The translations under genes and the position numbers were made by a program. A stretch of DNA of 63,155 nucleotides from an uncultured Muribaculaceae bacterium. GTDB lineage: Bacteria; Bacteroidota; Bacteroidia; Bacteroidales; Muribaculaceae. Of this stretch, positions 51,836-60,425 are shown piece by piece. The notes under the pieces are model-generated. The model had not been told where the DNA came from and made no database searches. It saw only the letters and a list, made by a program, of their open reading frames with translations. The stretch covers positions 1 through 63,155 of the forward strand of contig CANRPJ010000015.1 of NCBI GenBank assembly GCA_947632485.1, in the 5' to 3' direction. Numbering within the stretch: position 1 is the stretch's first letter; the number at the start of each line of letters is the position of its first letter.

Positions 51836-53833
51836 ATGGAAGTAGAAAGAATAAGGCTCGGTAGCGAACTCCCACCGATGCCTACATTTGTAGAAGGAAT
51901 CCGTCGCGCTCCAGATCGCGGTTATACCCTCACACCTGAAAAAACGGTGACCGCCCTAAAGAATGCCCTCCGTTATCTCCCTGTAGAATTGCATGAAAAG
52001 GTTGCTCCGGAGTTTTTGGAGGAGTTGCGCACCCGGGGGCGTATCTATGCTTACCGCTGGCGTCCTCAGGGAGACCTTAAGGCGAAACCCATTGATGAAT
52101 ACAAGGGTAAATGTCTTGCTGGAAAAGCTTTCCAGGTGATGATCGATAATAACCTCTGTTTCGACATTGCCCTATATCCCTATGAACTGGTTACTTATGG
52201 TGAGACCGGTCAGGTAGCTCAAAACTGGCTGCAATATCGTCTTATTAAGAAATATCTTGAAGAGCTGACTGAGAATCAGACTTTAGTGGTAGAGAGTGGT
52301 CACCCGCTCGGCCTGTTCCCCTCGCGGCCTGATGCTCCGCGTGTAATCATAACCAATGCGATGATGGTGGGCCTTTTCGACAACCTTCATGATTGGCACG
52401 AGGCGATGCAGATGGGTGTGGCTAACTATGGACAGATGACTGCCGGCGGCTGGATGTATATCGGTCCTCAGGGAATCGTGCATGGTACTTTCAATACTCT
52501 GCTCAATGCCGGACGCCTCAAACTCGGCATTCCTGAAGATGGCGACTTGCGCGGTCGACTCTTCGTGTCATCGGGTCTTGGAGGTATGAGCGGAGCCCAG
52601 CCGAAAGCTGCCGATATCTCCGGAGCTGCTTCCGTTATAGCAGAGGTCGATTCTTCACGCATAGCTACGCGACATGGTCAGGGTTGGGTTCAGGTCGTGA
52701 CCGAAAGTGTGCCTGAAGCGTTTGAACTGGCTGAGAAGGCTATGGCTGAAGGTAAACCTCTTTCAATAGCCTACCATGGAAATGTGGTGGATCTGCTTGA
52801 GTATGCCGTAAAGAATGATAAGCATATTGACCTGCTGAGCGATCAGACATCGTGCCACGCCGTATATGAAGGCGGCTACTGCCCTGCTGGGCTCACATTT
52901 GAAGAGCGCACAGAGCTTCTCCACACCAATCCGGAGGAATTCCGCCATAAAGTAGATGAGTCTCTGCGTCGTCACTATGAGGCGATAAAGGCATTGGTGG
53001 AGAAAGGTACCTATTTCTTCGACTATGGAAACTCTTTCATGAAGGCAATCTATGATGCCGGTGTAAAAGAGATATCCCGAAACGGAATTGATGAGAAAGA
53101 TGGTTTCATCTGGCCTTCCTACGTAGAAGACATTATGGGTCCGATGCTTTTCGACTTCGGCTACGGTCCTTTCCGCTGGGTATGCCTCAGTGGTAATCAC
53201 GAGGATCTCGTCAAGACGGATCATGCTGCAATGGAATGTATCGATGTGAACCGTCGTGGACAAGACCGCGATAACTATAATTGGATCAGAGATGCTGAAA
53301 AGAATGCCCTGGTAGTGGGCACTCAGGCACGAATCCTGTATCAAGATGCTATGGGTCGCCTGAAGATAGCTCTTAAATTCAACGATATGGTGCGTAAGGG
53401 AGAGGTCGGACCGATAATGCTCGGACGTGACCATCACGATGTGAGCGGCACTGACTCCCCTTTCCGTGAAACGTCGAATATAAAAGATGGTTCCAATGTG
53501 ATGGCCGATATGGCTGTGCAGTGTTTCGCAGGTAACTGTGCCCGCGGAATGAGTCTTGTGGCTCTGCATAATGGTGGTGGCGTTGGAATCGGAAAGGCGG
53601 TAAACGGTGGTTTCGGAATGGTGCTTGATGGCTCTGAGCGCGCAGATGAAATCCTTAAAAATGCGATGCTTTGGGACGTGATGGGCGGTGTGGCCCGACG
53701 CTCCTGGGCCCGCAATGCCAACGCTATGAGTACCGTCAAGGAATGGAATGACACTCAGGCGAAAAATGGCTTTATGATCACCGAGCCTTACATAGCCGAC
53801 GACGCTTATCTTAAAGAACTTATTAACAAATAA
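51836..53833 (+). CDS. hutU: Urocanate hydratase
   Basis: NAD-dependent hydration of urocanate to imidazolone propionate, second step of histidine breakdown. LRTRGRIYAYRWRP at the start, FVSSGLGGMSGAQPKAADIS and YHGNVVDLLEYA in the middle, DLLSDQTSCHAVYEGGYCPAG, and RDHHDVSGTDSPFRET near the end are family blocks. The 665-residue length is that of the longer animal- and Bacteroidetes-type urocanases, compared with about 555 in Pseudomonas. First gene of a five-gene hut operon plus nitroreductase. Confidence 0.96.
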   Translation: MEVERIRLGSELPPMPTFVEGIRRAPDRGYTLTPEKTVTALKNALRYLPVELHEKVAPEFLEELRTRGRIYAYRWRPQGDLKAKPIDEYKGKCLAGKAFQVMIDNNLCFDIALYPYELVTYGETGQVAQNWLQYRLIKKYLEELTENQTLVVESGHPLGLFPSRPDAPRVIITNAMMVGLFDNLHDWHEAMQMGVANYGQMTAGGWMYIGPQGIVHGTFNTLLNAGRLKLGIPEDGDLRGRLFVSSGLGGMSGAQPKAADISGAASVIAEVDSSRIATRHGQGWVQVVTESVPEAFELAEKAMAEGKPLSIAYHGNVVDLLEYAVKNDKHIDLLSDQTSCHAVYEGGYCPAGLTFEERTELLHTNPEEFRHKVDESLRRHYEAIKALVEKGTYFFDYGNSFMKAIYDAGVKEISRNGIDEKDGFIWPSYVEDIMGPMLFDFGYGPFRWVCLSGNHEDLVKTDHAAMECIDVNRRGQDRDNYNWIRDAEKNALVVGTQARILYQDAMGRLKIALKFNDMVRKGEVGPIMLGRDHHDVSGTDSPFRETSNIKDGSNVMADMAVQCFAGNCARGMSLVALHNGGGVGIGKAVNGGFGMVLDGSERADEILKNAMLWDVMGGVARRSWARNANAMSTVKEWNDTQAKNGFMITEPYIADDAYLKELINK

Positions 53834-53860
53834 TTGTAAAAACAACTAACTCAAAACATT

Positions 53861-54760
53861 ATGAATCAGATAATCGAATGCGTGCCTAATTTCAGCGAAG
53901 GCCGCGACCAGGCAAAAATAGAGCAGATCGTAGACAACTTCCGCGGTCGTAAAGGTGTGAAACTGCTTGACTATAGCAACGATGAGAACCACAATAGGCT
54001 TGTGGTGACGGTAGTCGGAGAGCGTGAGCCTCTGAAGGAAGCAGTGCTTGCTGCGGTAGGTAAAGCTGTAGAACTCATAGATCTTACCAAGCACGAGGGT
54101 CAGCATCCCCGTATGGGAGCAGTTGATGTGATTCCTTTCATTCCTATCCGCAATAGCTCGATGGAAGATTGTATCGCCCTCTCGAAAGAGGTTGGCGAGC
54201 AGGTAGCCAGTCTTTATGGAGTGCCGGTTTTCCTCTATGAGAAAAGCGCTTCTGCGCCTCATCGTGAAAATCTCGCATCTATCCGCAAGGGAGAGTTCGA
54301 GGGAATGGAACTCAAGATCAAGGAGCCGGAGTGGAAGCCTGATTTCGGACCCGCTGAGCGCCACGCCACTGCCGGAACCGTAGCAATCGGTGCACGTATG
54401 CCTCTGGTGGCCTACAATATTAATCTCAATACCAACCGCCTGGATATCGCTACTGCAATCAGCAAGAAGATCCGTCATATCAATGGCGGCTTCCGTTTCT
54501 GCAAGGCTATGGGCGTAGATCTTGCTGACCGCGGTATCGTTCAGGTGTCAATCAATATGACCGACTTCACGCGTACGGCTCTCTACCGTGTGTTTGAGAC
54601 AGTGAAATTCGAGGCTCAGCGTTGGGGCGTGACTATTGCCGGAAGTGAGATAGTTGGTCTGGTTCCGATGGCTGCCCTGCTGGATACCGCTGAATATTAT
54701 CTCGGTCTTGAAGGATTCAGCGTAAGCCAGGTGCTGGAATCGAGAATCATGGAGGAATAA
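53861..54760 (+). CDS. ftcD: Glutamate formimidoyltransferase
   Basis: Moves the formimino group of formiminoglutamate to tetrahydrofolate, releasing glutamate. The typical start ECVPNFSEGRDQAKIEQIVD, GHQ-type DLTKHEGQHPRMGAVDVIPFIPI with the catalytic His region, and VPVFLYEKSASAPHRENLA are all present. The 299-residue length covers only the transferase half of mammalian FTCD; the cyclodeaminase half is a separate gene two positions downstream. 27 bp after hutU, 3 bp before hutI. Confidence 0.95.
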   Translation: MNQIIECVPNFSEGRDQAKIEQIVDNFRGRKGVKLLDYSNDENHNRLVVTVVGEREPLKEAVLAAVGKAVELIDLTKHEGQHPRMGAVDVIPFIPIRNSSMEDCIALSKEVGEQVASLYGVPVFLYEKSASAPHRENLASIRKGEFEGMELKIKEPEWKPDFGPAERHATAGTVAIGARMPLVAYNINLNTNRLDIATAISKKIRHINGGFRFCKAMGVDLADRGIVQVSINMTDFTRTALYRVFETVKFEAQRWGVTIAGSEIVGLVPMAALLDTAEYYLGLEGFSVSQVLESRIMEE

Positions 54761-54763
54761 ATC

Positions 54764-56002
54764 ATGAAACCTCTTGTAATAGAGCATGCCAAAGTGGTTA
54801 CCCCGATGGGCAGAACGGCCTTGAAGGGTGACCAGATGGGCAAGCTGAATGTGATCGAAGATGCCACTATAGTGCTGACTCGCGGGCGCATTTCTTATGT
54901 GGGTGACGCTTCGAAGGCTACGTACTATAAGAAAAGTAAGGTTAATCTGATTGATGCCGAGGGCAGGGTCGTGCTTCCCGGTTTCGTAGATAGCCATACC
55001 CACATGATTTTCGACGGCTATAGAGCCGGTGAGTTTGCCATGCGTCTGCGGGGCGCCACTTATATGGAAATCATGAATGCGGGAGGAGGAATACGCTCCA
55101 GTATGAACCGTACGCGCGAGGCATCCGGCAAAAAGATGGCTGCTCAGGCTCAGATCTTCATCGATAAGATGAGTGCGATGGGTGTGACCACAGTAGAGGC
55201 TAAAAGTGGCTACGGACTTGATTTCGAGACCGAAAAGCGAATGCTCAAGGTTATAAACAATCTGCGCAAGAAGAAGCAGAAGGTTGATATTGTGCCTACT
55301 TTCCTTGGCGCTCACGCTTTGCCCCCTGAATTTCAGGGTCGAACATCGGATTATGTTGACTATCTGATACGCGAGGCACTTCCTGAATTCAAGGATCTTG
55401 CAAAATTCTGCGATGTATTCTGCGAAAAAGATGTGTTTGAGCTTGAAGATTCGCGCCGTTTGCTTGAAGCTGCGCGTAAAGAAGGATACGAGCTTAAGCT
55501 CCACGCAGATGAGATAGTGACGCTCGGAGGCGGCGAACTGGCAGGAGAATTGAAAGCTGTATCAGCCGATCATCTTCTCCACGTGAGCGATGCCGGAATC
55601 AAAAGCATGGCTGAAAACGGCACTATCGCTACCCTGCTGCCCCTTACTGCATTTGCGCTCAAGGAGCCCTATGCTCCGGCAAGAAAGTTCATAGAGGCTG
55701 GAGCCGCAGTAGCTTTGGCTACCGACCTTAATCCAGGAAGTTGCTTCTCCGGCTCGATACCTCTGATGATAGCTCTGGCTTGCATCTACATGAACATGAC
55801 AATCGAGGAGGTGATCACTGCCCTAACTCTAAATGGAGCTGCCGCTGTAGGAATGGCTGATGAGATTGGCTCTATTGAAGTAGGCAAGCGTGGCGACCTC
55901 GTGATGCTTGATTATGATGACTATAATATGCTCCCCTACTATGTGGGCATGAATTGTGTGAATACAACAATTCATGATGGACGCATCGTATCGAATAACT
56001 AA
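54764..56002 (+). CDS. hutI: Imidazolonepropionase
   Basis: Amidohydrolase that opens the imidazolone ring to give formiminoglutamate. Metal ligands are visible in VDSHTHMIFDGYR (HxH), LKLHADEIVTLGG, VSADHLLHVSD and ATDLNPGSCFSG, with TIHDGRIV at the end. Length 412 is standard. It lies between ftcD (3 bp) and the cyclodeaminase gene (26 bp). Confidence 0.96.
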   Translation: MKPLVIEHAKVVTPMGRTALKGDQMGKLNVIEDATIVLTRGRISYVGDASKATYYKKSKVNLIDAEGRVVLPGFVDSHTHMIFDGYRAGEFAMRLRGATYMEIMNAGGGIRSSMNRTREASGKKMAAQAQIFIDKMSAMGVTTVEAKSGYGLDFETEKRMLKVINNLRKKKQKVDIVPTFLGAHALPPEFQGRTSDYVDYLIREALPEFKDLAKFCDVFCEKDVFELEDSRRLLEAARKEGYELKLHADEIVTLGGGELAGELKAVSADHLLHVSDAGIKSMAENGTIATLLPLTAFALKEPYAPARKFIEAGAAVALATDLNPGSCFSGSIPLMIALACIYMNMTIEEVITALTLNGAAAVGMADEIGSIEVGKRGDLVMLDYDDYNMLPYYVGMNCVNTTIHDGRIVSNN

Positions 56003-56028
56003 TACCAAAAACTTTAGATTGATTTAAA

Positions 56029-56649
56029 ATGAAGCTTCAGGATCTTACTCTTAAAGAGTTTCTTGCAAAAACGTGTGGAAATGATCCGGTTCCTGGCGGC
56101 GGCAGTATAGCAGCTCTCTGCGGCGCGCTTTCGTCAGCTTTGGCAGAGATGGTAACCGGCCTGACTATAGGACGAAAAAAATATGTGGAAGTAGAAGATG
56201 AAATGAAGGGAATTGGTGCCCGTATGGCTGATGCGCAGCAGAAATTCCTGAATTACATCGACGAGGATGCTGATGCATATAATGTGGTGTTCCAGGCTTT
56301 CAAGATGCCGAAGGAAACTGATGAAGAGAAATCTGCGCGCTCCGAGGCTATCCAGACTGCTACTTTGAAAGCTGCTGAAGTGCCTCTTGAGGTAGCCCGT
56401 ACAGCCGTAGGTATCATGGACGATATCCGCATTGTAGCTGAGAAAGGCAATCAGAATGCAGTGACCGATGCCTGTGTGGCTATGATGTGTGCCCGCACAG
56501 CAGCCTTCGGAGCCATTTTGAATGTTAGAATAAACCTTAGCTCCCTGAAAGACCAGGAAGTTGTAGAGAAGCTCAGCAAGGAGTGCCAGAGCCTTCATGA
56601 TGAAGCTGAAAGCAAGGAGAGCGCTTTGCTTACTTCCGTCAAGATCTGA
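56029..56649 (+). CDS. Formiminotetrahydrofolate cyclodeaminase
   Basis: Converts 5-formimino-THF to 5,10-methenyl-THF and ammonia; 206 residues match the cyclodeaminase half of mammalian FTCD (FTCD_C family). The diagnostic DPVPGGGSIAALCGALSSALAEMV is at residues 21-44, followed by a helical bundle with LEVARTAVGIMDDIRIVAEKG and NAVTDACVAMMCARTAAFGA. With ftcD it channels the one-carbon unit into the folate pool. The product closes the pathway, with no hutG needed. Confidence 0.93.
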   Translation: MKLQDLTLKEFLAKTCGNDPVPGGGSIAALCGALSSALAEMVTGLTIGRKKYVEVEDEMKGIGARMADAQQKFLNYIDEDADAYNVVFQAFKMPKETDEEKSARSEAIQTATLKAAEVPLEVARTAVGIMDDIRIVAEKGNQNAVTDACVAMMCARTAAFGAILNVRINLSSLKDQEVVEKLSKECQSLHDEAESKESALLTSVKI

Positions 56650-56654
56650 AGGCC

Positions 56655-58157
56655 ATGGAGAAGCTTGAAATGTATGAGATAGGTTCTTCGGCGCTCGATT
56701 ATAATCTGATTGAAAGGATTATAAAAGATGGCACTAAGCTGAAATTGTCGGAAGAAGCTAAGAAGAGAATACAGAAATGCAGGGATTATCTTGATGCTAA
56801 GACAGATCATGATACCGTGCCTATCTATGGCGTTACTACCGGTTTTGGATCGCTTTGCAACAAGCACATCTCCCGTGAGGATTTGACCAAGCTGCAGGAG
56901 AATCTGGTAAAGAGTCATTCCTGCAGTGTCGGGACTCCGGTTGACGAAACGGTAGTTCGTCTGATGCTGTTGCTTAAGGCGCATGCGCTTTCAATGGGAT
57001 TTAGTGGAGTCCAGGTCGCAACTGTAGAGCGTATTCTGGATTTCTACAATGAAGGTGTGATGCCGGTGGTCTACGATCGAGGTTCGCTCGGAGCTTCAGG
57101 CGATCTCTCCCCTCTCGCTAATCTTTTCCTTCCGCTCATTGGTGAGGGAGAGGTGATGTACAAAGGTAAGAGAACGCGCGGCAGCGAAGTACTCAATATC
57201 TTAGGCTGGAAACCCATCACGTTGAAATCGAAGGAAGGTCTGGCGCTGCTCAACGGCACCCAGTTTATGAGCGCTAACGGTATTAAGGCTCTTATTGATG
57301 GCTGGCATCTCGTGAAATGCTTCGATATGCTTGGTGCTATGTCGCTCGATGGCTTCGACGGTCGTATTGAGCCTTTCTGGGAGTGCATCCAGATGGTGCG
57401 TCCCCATGCCGGTCAGATCGAAACGGGCGCCGTATACAGGAAATTGCTTGAGGGTAGCGAGATAATAGCTCAGAAGAAGGATCATGTGCAGGATCCCTAT
57501 TCTTTCCGCTGCATTCCTCAAGTGCATGGTGCCGTGAAAGATGCTCTCCGCCACGTAACTGATGTGCTTCATACGGAAATCAATTCTGTTACTGACAATC
57601 CTACGGTGTTCCCTGACGATGATCTGGTGGTGTCGGGAGGTAATTTCCATGGCGAGCCTTTGGCTCTGGCGTTCGATTATATGGGCGTGGCTCTCCATGA
57701 GCTGGGAAATATCTCGGAGCGTCGTGTAGCTCAGCTTATAAGTGGCCAGCGAGGTCTTCCTGAGTTCCTCGTGGCTAAGCCGGGTCTCAACAGCGGATTC
57801 ATGATTCCGCAGTATGCGGCAGCTTCAATGGTTAGTCAGAACAAGATGTATAGCTGGACGGCCTCCTGCGATTCCATCGTGAGCTCTAACGGTCAGGAAG
57901 ATCTGGTATCGATGGGTGCTAATGCAGCAACTAAACTTCACCACATCATTGCTAACCTGCAGCTGATAGCCTGCATCGAACTCATGAATGCGGCTCAGGC
58001 TGTAGAGTTCCGTCGTCCGCTCAAATCATCGCCATATATTGAGAGCGTGATTTCTGCTTATCGTGAGAAGGTGCCATTTGTAGAAGATGATGTAGTAATG
58101 GCCGACTACATCGCAAAGACAGTCGATTTCTTAAGCAACTTTGATGTAGCTTATTGA
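56655..58157 (+). CDS. hutH: Histidine ammonia-lyase
   Basis: Deaminates histidine to urocanate, first step of the pathway. The self-formed MIO cofactor comes from A147-S148-G149 in RGSLGASGDLSPLANLFLP. VTTGFGSLCN at the N-terminus and VTDNPTVFPDDDLVVSGGNFHGEP further on are classical blocks, as is the late VVSSNGQEDLVSMGANAATK-like region. 500 residues. It is last of the five catabolic genes, an unusual order as the first enzyme is encoded last, and it overlaps or abuts the nitroreductase start. Confidence 0.96.
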   Translation: MEKLEMYEIGSSALDYNLIERIIKDGTKLKLSEEAKKRIQKCRDYLDAKTDHDTVPIYGVTTGFGSLCNKHISREDLTKLQENLVKSHSCSVGTPVDETVVRLMLLLKAHALSMGFSGVQVATVERILDFYNEGVMPVVYDRGSLGASGDLSPLANLFLPLIGEGEVMYKGKRTRGSEVLNILGWKPITLKSKEGLALLNGTQFMSANGIKALIDGWHLVKCFDMLGAMSLDGFDGRIEPFWECIQMVRPHAGQIETGAVYRKLLEGSEIIAQKKDHVQDPYSFRCIPQVHGAVKDALRHVTDVLHTEINSVTDNPTVFPDDDLVVSGGNFHGEPLALAFDYMGVALHELGNISERRVAQLISGQRGLPEFLVAKPGLNSGFMIPQYAAASMVSQNKMYSWTASCDSIVSSNGQEDLVSMGANAATKLHHIIANLQLIACIELMNAAQAVEFRRPLKSSPYIESVISAYREKVPFVEDDVVMADYIAKTVDFLSNFDVAY

Positions 58158-58159
58158 TA

Positions 58160-58930
58160 ATGATGACTCTGGAACAACTCGGGCAAAGGCATTCGGTGAG
58201 ATCTTTTTCTCCGGAGCCTCTGCCCGATTCTATTTTGCGGAGCCTCAAGGCGGAGATAACGGACATCAACACACACGAGGCCGGAATGCACTTCCAGCTC
58301 GTGGTTAACGATGATTCTGCTTTCCGAGGCTTCAGGAAGAGCTACGGATTTTTCAGCAATCCACGCAACTATATCGCGGCAGTTGTCGACAAATCATATC
58401 CCTGCACATTGAGGAAAGCCGGCTACTTTGCTGAACAGTTAGTTATGAAGTCTGTAGAACTCGGACTCGGCACTTGTTTCGTAGGAGGCACTTTCGATGC
58501 GGCTTCAGTTCCGGTCCAGATTAGGGCTGACTGGAAAATCCTTTTTGTAGTTCTCCTTGGCTACGCAGAGAAAGATAAAAAGCGCGCGATGGATAGGATC
58601 ATAACAAAAATAATCCATCGCAAGGAGCCGGACTGGAAAGCGTTTTATGTAGATAAAGGAATTTCTCTTGATGAGGCGCTAATAAAGCAGCCCGCTTTGG
58701 AGACAGCTCTTAAGGCACTGCTGACAGCACCGTCGGCACTTAACAAACGTCCTGTCAGGCTTACGCTCGACAGCGACAACAAGATTGTGGCATTCCTGCC
58801 GGAGAGCGCTAAAGATCGGGAAATTGATCTTGGAATAGCTATCTGGAACCTTGAGGCCGCAGTTGGAGACGTACTACGTTTTCCACATGATGAGTGTGAG
58901 GAAACATATCAACCGGCTGAACATCAGTAA
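58160..58930 (+). CDS. Nitroreductase family protein (downstream of hut)
   Basis: 256 residues of the long, internally doubled nitroreductase type (TM1586-like). LGQRHSVRSFSPEPLPDSIL is the N-terminal FMN block; GYFAEQLVMKSVELGLGTCFVGGTF and VVLLGYAEKDKK follow; a second half repeats the pattern (LTAPSALNKRPVRLTL). The final 35 residues do not continue the family pattern and are encoded opposite the conserved 3' end of rlmD. ATG at 58160 is 2 bp past the hutH stop, so it is the sixth gene of the operon. Confidence 0.83.
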   Translation: MMTLEQLGQRHSVRSFSPEPLPDSILRSLKAEITDINTHEAGMHFQLVVNDDSAFRGFRKSYGFFSNPRNYIAAVVDKSYPCTLRKAGYFAEQLVMKSVELGLGTCFVGGTFDAASVPVQIRADWKILFVVLLGYAEKDKKRAMDRIITKIIHRKEPDWKAFYVDKGISLDEALIKQPALETALKALLTAPSALNKRPVRLTLDSDNKIVAFLPESAKDREIDLGIAIWNLEAAVGDVLRFPHDECEETYQPAEHQ

Positions 58931-60299
58931 TCTCGTATGCTTCGCTAAGTAAGGCGAGATCGCGTGCCTGAGTGGCCGGATTGCAGCTTACGTAGACAAG
59001 CACGCCGGGGAGAGTGCGAAGAATAGTCTTTACCACATCTTCGTGCATTCCGGCTCTGGGAGGATCTACAATCATAACCTCCGGACACCCGTGTTCCTGT
59101 ATGAAAGAATCGGTTAGCACATTCTTCATGTCGCCGGCATAGAAGAGTGTGTTGTCAATACCATTGACCTTTGAATTGAGCTTAGCGTCTTCTATCGCTT
59201 CGGGCACATATTCAATTCCAACTACCTTACGGGCATTACGGGCTACGAAATTTGCAATAGTTCCGGTGCCCGTGTAAAGGTCATATACAAGTGGAAGATA
59301 ATCCGACCTCTCCTCGAGACCGGCAAACCTTCTCGCTACTTTATATAGTTCATATGCCTGTGCGGAATTAGTTTGGTAAAAGGACTTTGCATTAACCCTG
59401 AAATGCAGACCCTCCATCTCCTCCTCGATATAGTCGCGCCCCTTCCAGACCTCTACTTTCTGGTCGGTAATGCTGTCGTTGAGTTTGAGATTTACTACAT
59501 AAAGTAGAGAATCTATCTCAGGGAATCTATCTTCGAGCATCTCCATCACAGCCTTGATACCCTCAGAATCGGCTTCTCCGAACACTACGCACACCATAAT
59601 CTCGCCAGTCGATGCCGTGCGGATCATCACCGTGCGCAAAAGTCCGTGGTTATCACGGATATTGAAAAAACTGAGACCATTGGTCACAGCGAAATCGTAA
59701 ATCGCATTCCGGATCTGGTCGCCTTTCTCCTCCTGAAGAAGACACTCCTCGATGTGAAGAACCTTGTCGAAGGCACCTGGGATATGAAAGCCTAATGCGG
59801 GAAGCACCGGAGCATCTGCTTCGGCACTCCTCATCTCCTCCCAGGTGCGCCAACGCTTATCGCAGGCGGTATATTCCATCTTATTCCGATACCCCCATTG
59901 CTGCTTAGAGCCAAGCGTAGATTTCACCTCAGGATATTCTACCTTGCCTATCCTGTCGAGCGCATCTACAACCTGACGGCGTTTAAGATCAAGCTGTGCT
60001 TCATAAGGAAGATGTTGCCACTTGCAGCCCCCACAGATACCAAAATGCCGGCAGCGGGGTTCGACCCTTATCTCCGACGGCTTCACAAGCCTTTCGATAT
60101 GACCTTCGGCAAAACTGTGCTTCTTTCTATCAATCTTAATGTCGGCTATGTCTCCCGGCGCTCCGTAAGGTATGAAAATCACCATCTGCTGACCGGGTCG
60201 GTCAGGACGCTCAACCTTTGCTATGGCTTTGCCTTCGGCAGCCACATCTACTATATCAATACCCTCAAGAAGGGGAAGTTCTTTCTTTTTTCGGCCCAT
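58839..60299 (-). CDS. rlmD: 23S rRNA (uracil-C5) methyltransferase, RlmD-type
   Basis: SAM-dependent methylation of a uridine in 23S rRNA. An N-terminal TRAM domain (IVDVAAEGKAIAKVERPDRPG) precedes the iron-sulfur Cys set CRHFGICGGCKWQ, the SAM region VYDLYTGTGTIANFVARNARK, and the catalytic block VIVDPPRAGMHEDVV then VYVSCNPATQARDLALL, ending VDMFPHTHHVENVVRLQL. The -7 box TAATTTTG at 60317-60324 (minus) leaves only the ATG at 60299 as a sensible start (486 residues). RlmCD is a close alternative. Confidence 0.92.
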   Translation of the reverse strand: MGRKKKELPLLEGIDIVDVAAEGKAIAKVERPDRPGQQMVIFIPYGAPGDIADIKIDRKKHSFAEGHIERLVKPSEIRVEPRCRHFGICGGCKWQHLPYEAQLDLKRRQVVDALDRIGKVEYPEVKSTLGSKQQWGYRNKMEYTACDKRWRTWEEMRSAEADAPVLPALGFHIPGAFDKVLHIEECLLQEEKGDQIRNAIYDFAVTNGLSFFNIRDNHGLLRTVMIRTASTGEIMVCVVFGEADSEGIKAVMEMLEDRFPEIDSLLYVVNLKLNDSITDQKVEVWKGRDYIEEEMEGLHFRVNAKSFYQTNSAQAYELYKVARRFAGLEERSDYLPLVYDLYTGTGTIANFVARNARKVVGIEYVPEAIEDAKLNSKVNGIDNTLFYAGDMKNVLTDSFIQEHGCPEVMIVDPPRAGMHEDVVKTILRTLPGVLVYVSCNPATQARDLALLSEAYEITDVQPVDMFPHTHHVENVVRLQLRPQGSR

Positions 60300-60425
60300 T
60301 GCCACTAATTTTTCTACAAAATTAACTAAATCTAACGATAAATTGCTAATTTTGCGATTACCCAAAAGCAAAACCGACGAGATTGTCGTTTAATATAAAA
60401 AGATAAATACATAATATTATAGAGA

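Noticed and set aside
52763..53845. A 360-codon open frame antisense to hutU
   Set aside because: Same reason; Cys/His-rich random-looking sequence.
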